Below the pieces are notes generated by a model, which was not told the DNA's origin, did no database searches, and worked only from the letters and a program-made list of their open reading frames with translations. Positions 63,858 through 64,000 of a stretch of DNA of 64,000 nt are shown one piece after another. Both the position numbers and the translations under genes were made by a program. The stretch's first letter is position 1, and each line of letters opens with the position of its first letter. This DNA comes from Triatoma infestans. Its lineage: Eukaryota > Arthropoda > Insecta > Hemiptera > Reduviidae. The DNA lies in NCBI GenBank assembly GCA_011037195.1, contig JAAEAF010002768.1, positions 1 to 64,000 on the forward strand. The letters run 5' to 3'.

Positions 63858-64000
63858 TTGTTATGTTCGACTTAAACTTCTAAAAATTGGATATTCACAG
63901 AAAATAGCTGCACTGGGTTCGAAATAATGGTTTTTCAGAAAGTAATCTAAATGTGTCCATGTGTATTGAATGGAATAGCTTCAAAAAAAAAAGTCTTTAA
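63858..64000 (+). repeat. Family A' fragment at the window edge
   Basis: TTAAACTTCTAAAAATTGGA, ATTCACAGAAAATAGCTGCA, ATAATGGTTTTTCAGAAAGT and TGTGTATTGAATGGAATAGC parallel the first part of plus-oriented A' (as at 3.7 kb). It continues beyond the window. Confidence 0.35.

Overview
This window is eukaryotic, from an animal and most likely an insect. It is AT-rich, has no operon-like gene packing, and is built almost entirely of interspersed and nested transposable elements: mariner, Tc1 and PIF/Harbinger DNA transposons, Jockey/R1-type non-LTR retrotransposons, tRNA-derived SINEs, solo LTRs and long fold-backs. The species cannot be named from sequence alone. I see no intact host gene. The only candidate host coding sequence is one possible internal exon at 19959-20261 (minus). 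Almost all other long open frames are transposon remnants or chance frames in repeats.

Repeat families, named for this report. Family A: about 20 copies, complete ones about 0.85-1.05 kb. In one orientation it begins ACTTTCTCTTACTCC next to a small hairpin and ends GGAGTAAGAGAAAGT...CACACCAGA followed by T's. It contains a CA/TG microsatellite and about 300-bp internal monomers each carrying CCGGAAGT. The architecture (subterminal inverted repeats, terminal hairpin, TC end, T-T target, no obvious duplication) resembles the Helentron-associated non-autonomous elements (HINE/DINE-1 type) of insects. A' is a diverged subfamily. Family B: 280-390 bp LTR-like units (TGTAAT...CATTATA) with a TATA box, single, tandem or with a triplicated upstream region. 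LTR type C: 390-397 bp solo LTRs (TGTAACG...CGTTACA) flanked by ATAT. Fold-back families X, Y and Z share a hairpin core next to GAAAC.

Layout. 1-3.7 kb: B, fold-back X1 with a solo LTR in one arm, B with a LINE inside. 4.2-5.6 kb: PIF/Harbinger element with a transposase remnant and a nested A. 6-9.8 kb: A, SINE2, B dimer, reverse transcriptase remnant. 11-19.9 kb: Z interrupted by a solo LTR, A nested in A, more A copies, a LINE tail with an internal duplication, SINE2 copies. 20-25 kb: possible exon and LINE remnants. 25-32.7 kb: deleted mariner, a TIR element, LINE fragments. 33-37.7 kb: second PIF-like element, then a minus-strand Jockey split by younger insertions. 39-45 kb: mariner in A, LINE in LINE, B, Tc1 element. 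45.8-49.2 kb: fold-back X2 and two LINE ends fused 5'-to-5'. 49.8-59.4 kb: A with a SINE inside, fold-back Z, B dimer with a mariner inside, a poly(A)-tailed LINE, more A. 59.5-64 kb: fold-back Y, B, a long inverted repeat, and a second type C solo LTR.

The elements do not work together as a pathway. What the window records is an insertion order: A and the older LINEs are hosts, while mariner, SINE, LTR and 5'-truncated LINE copies are the younger guests. Several guests have clear target duplications, so pre-insertion sites can be recognised by comparison with sister copies in the same window.
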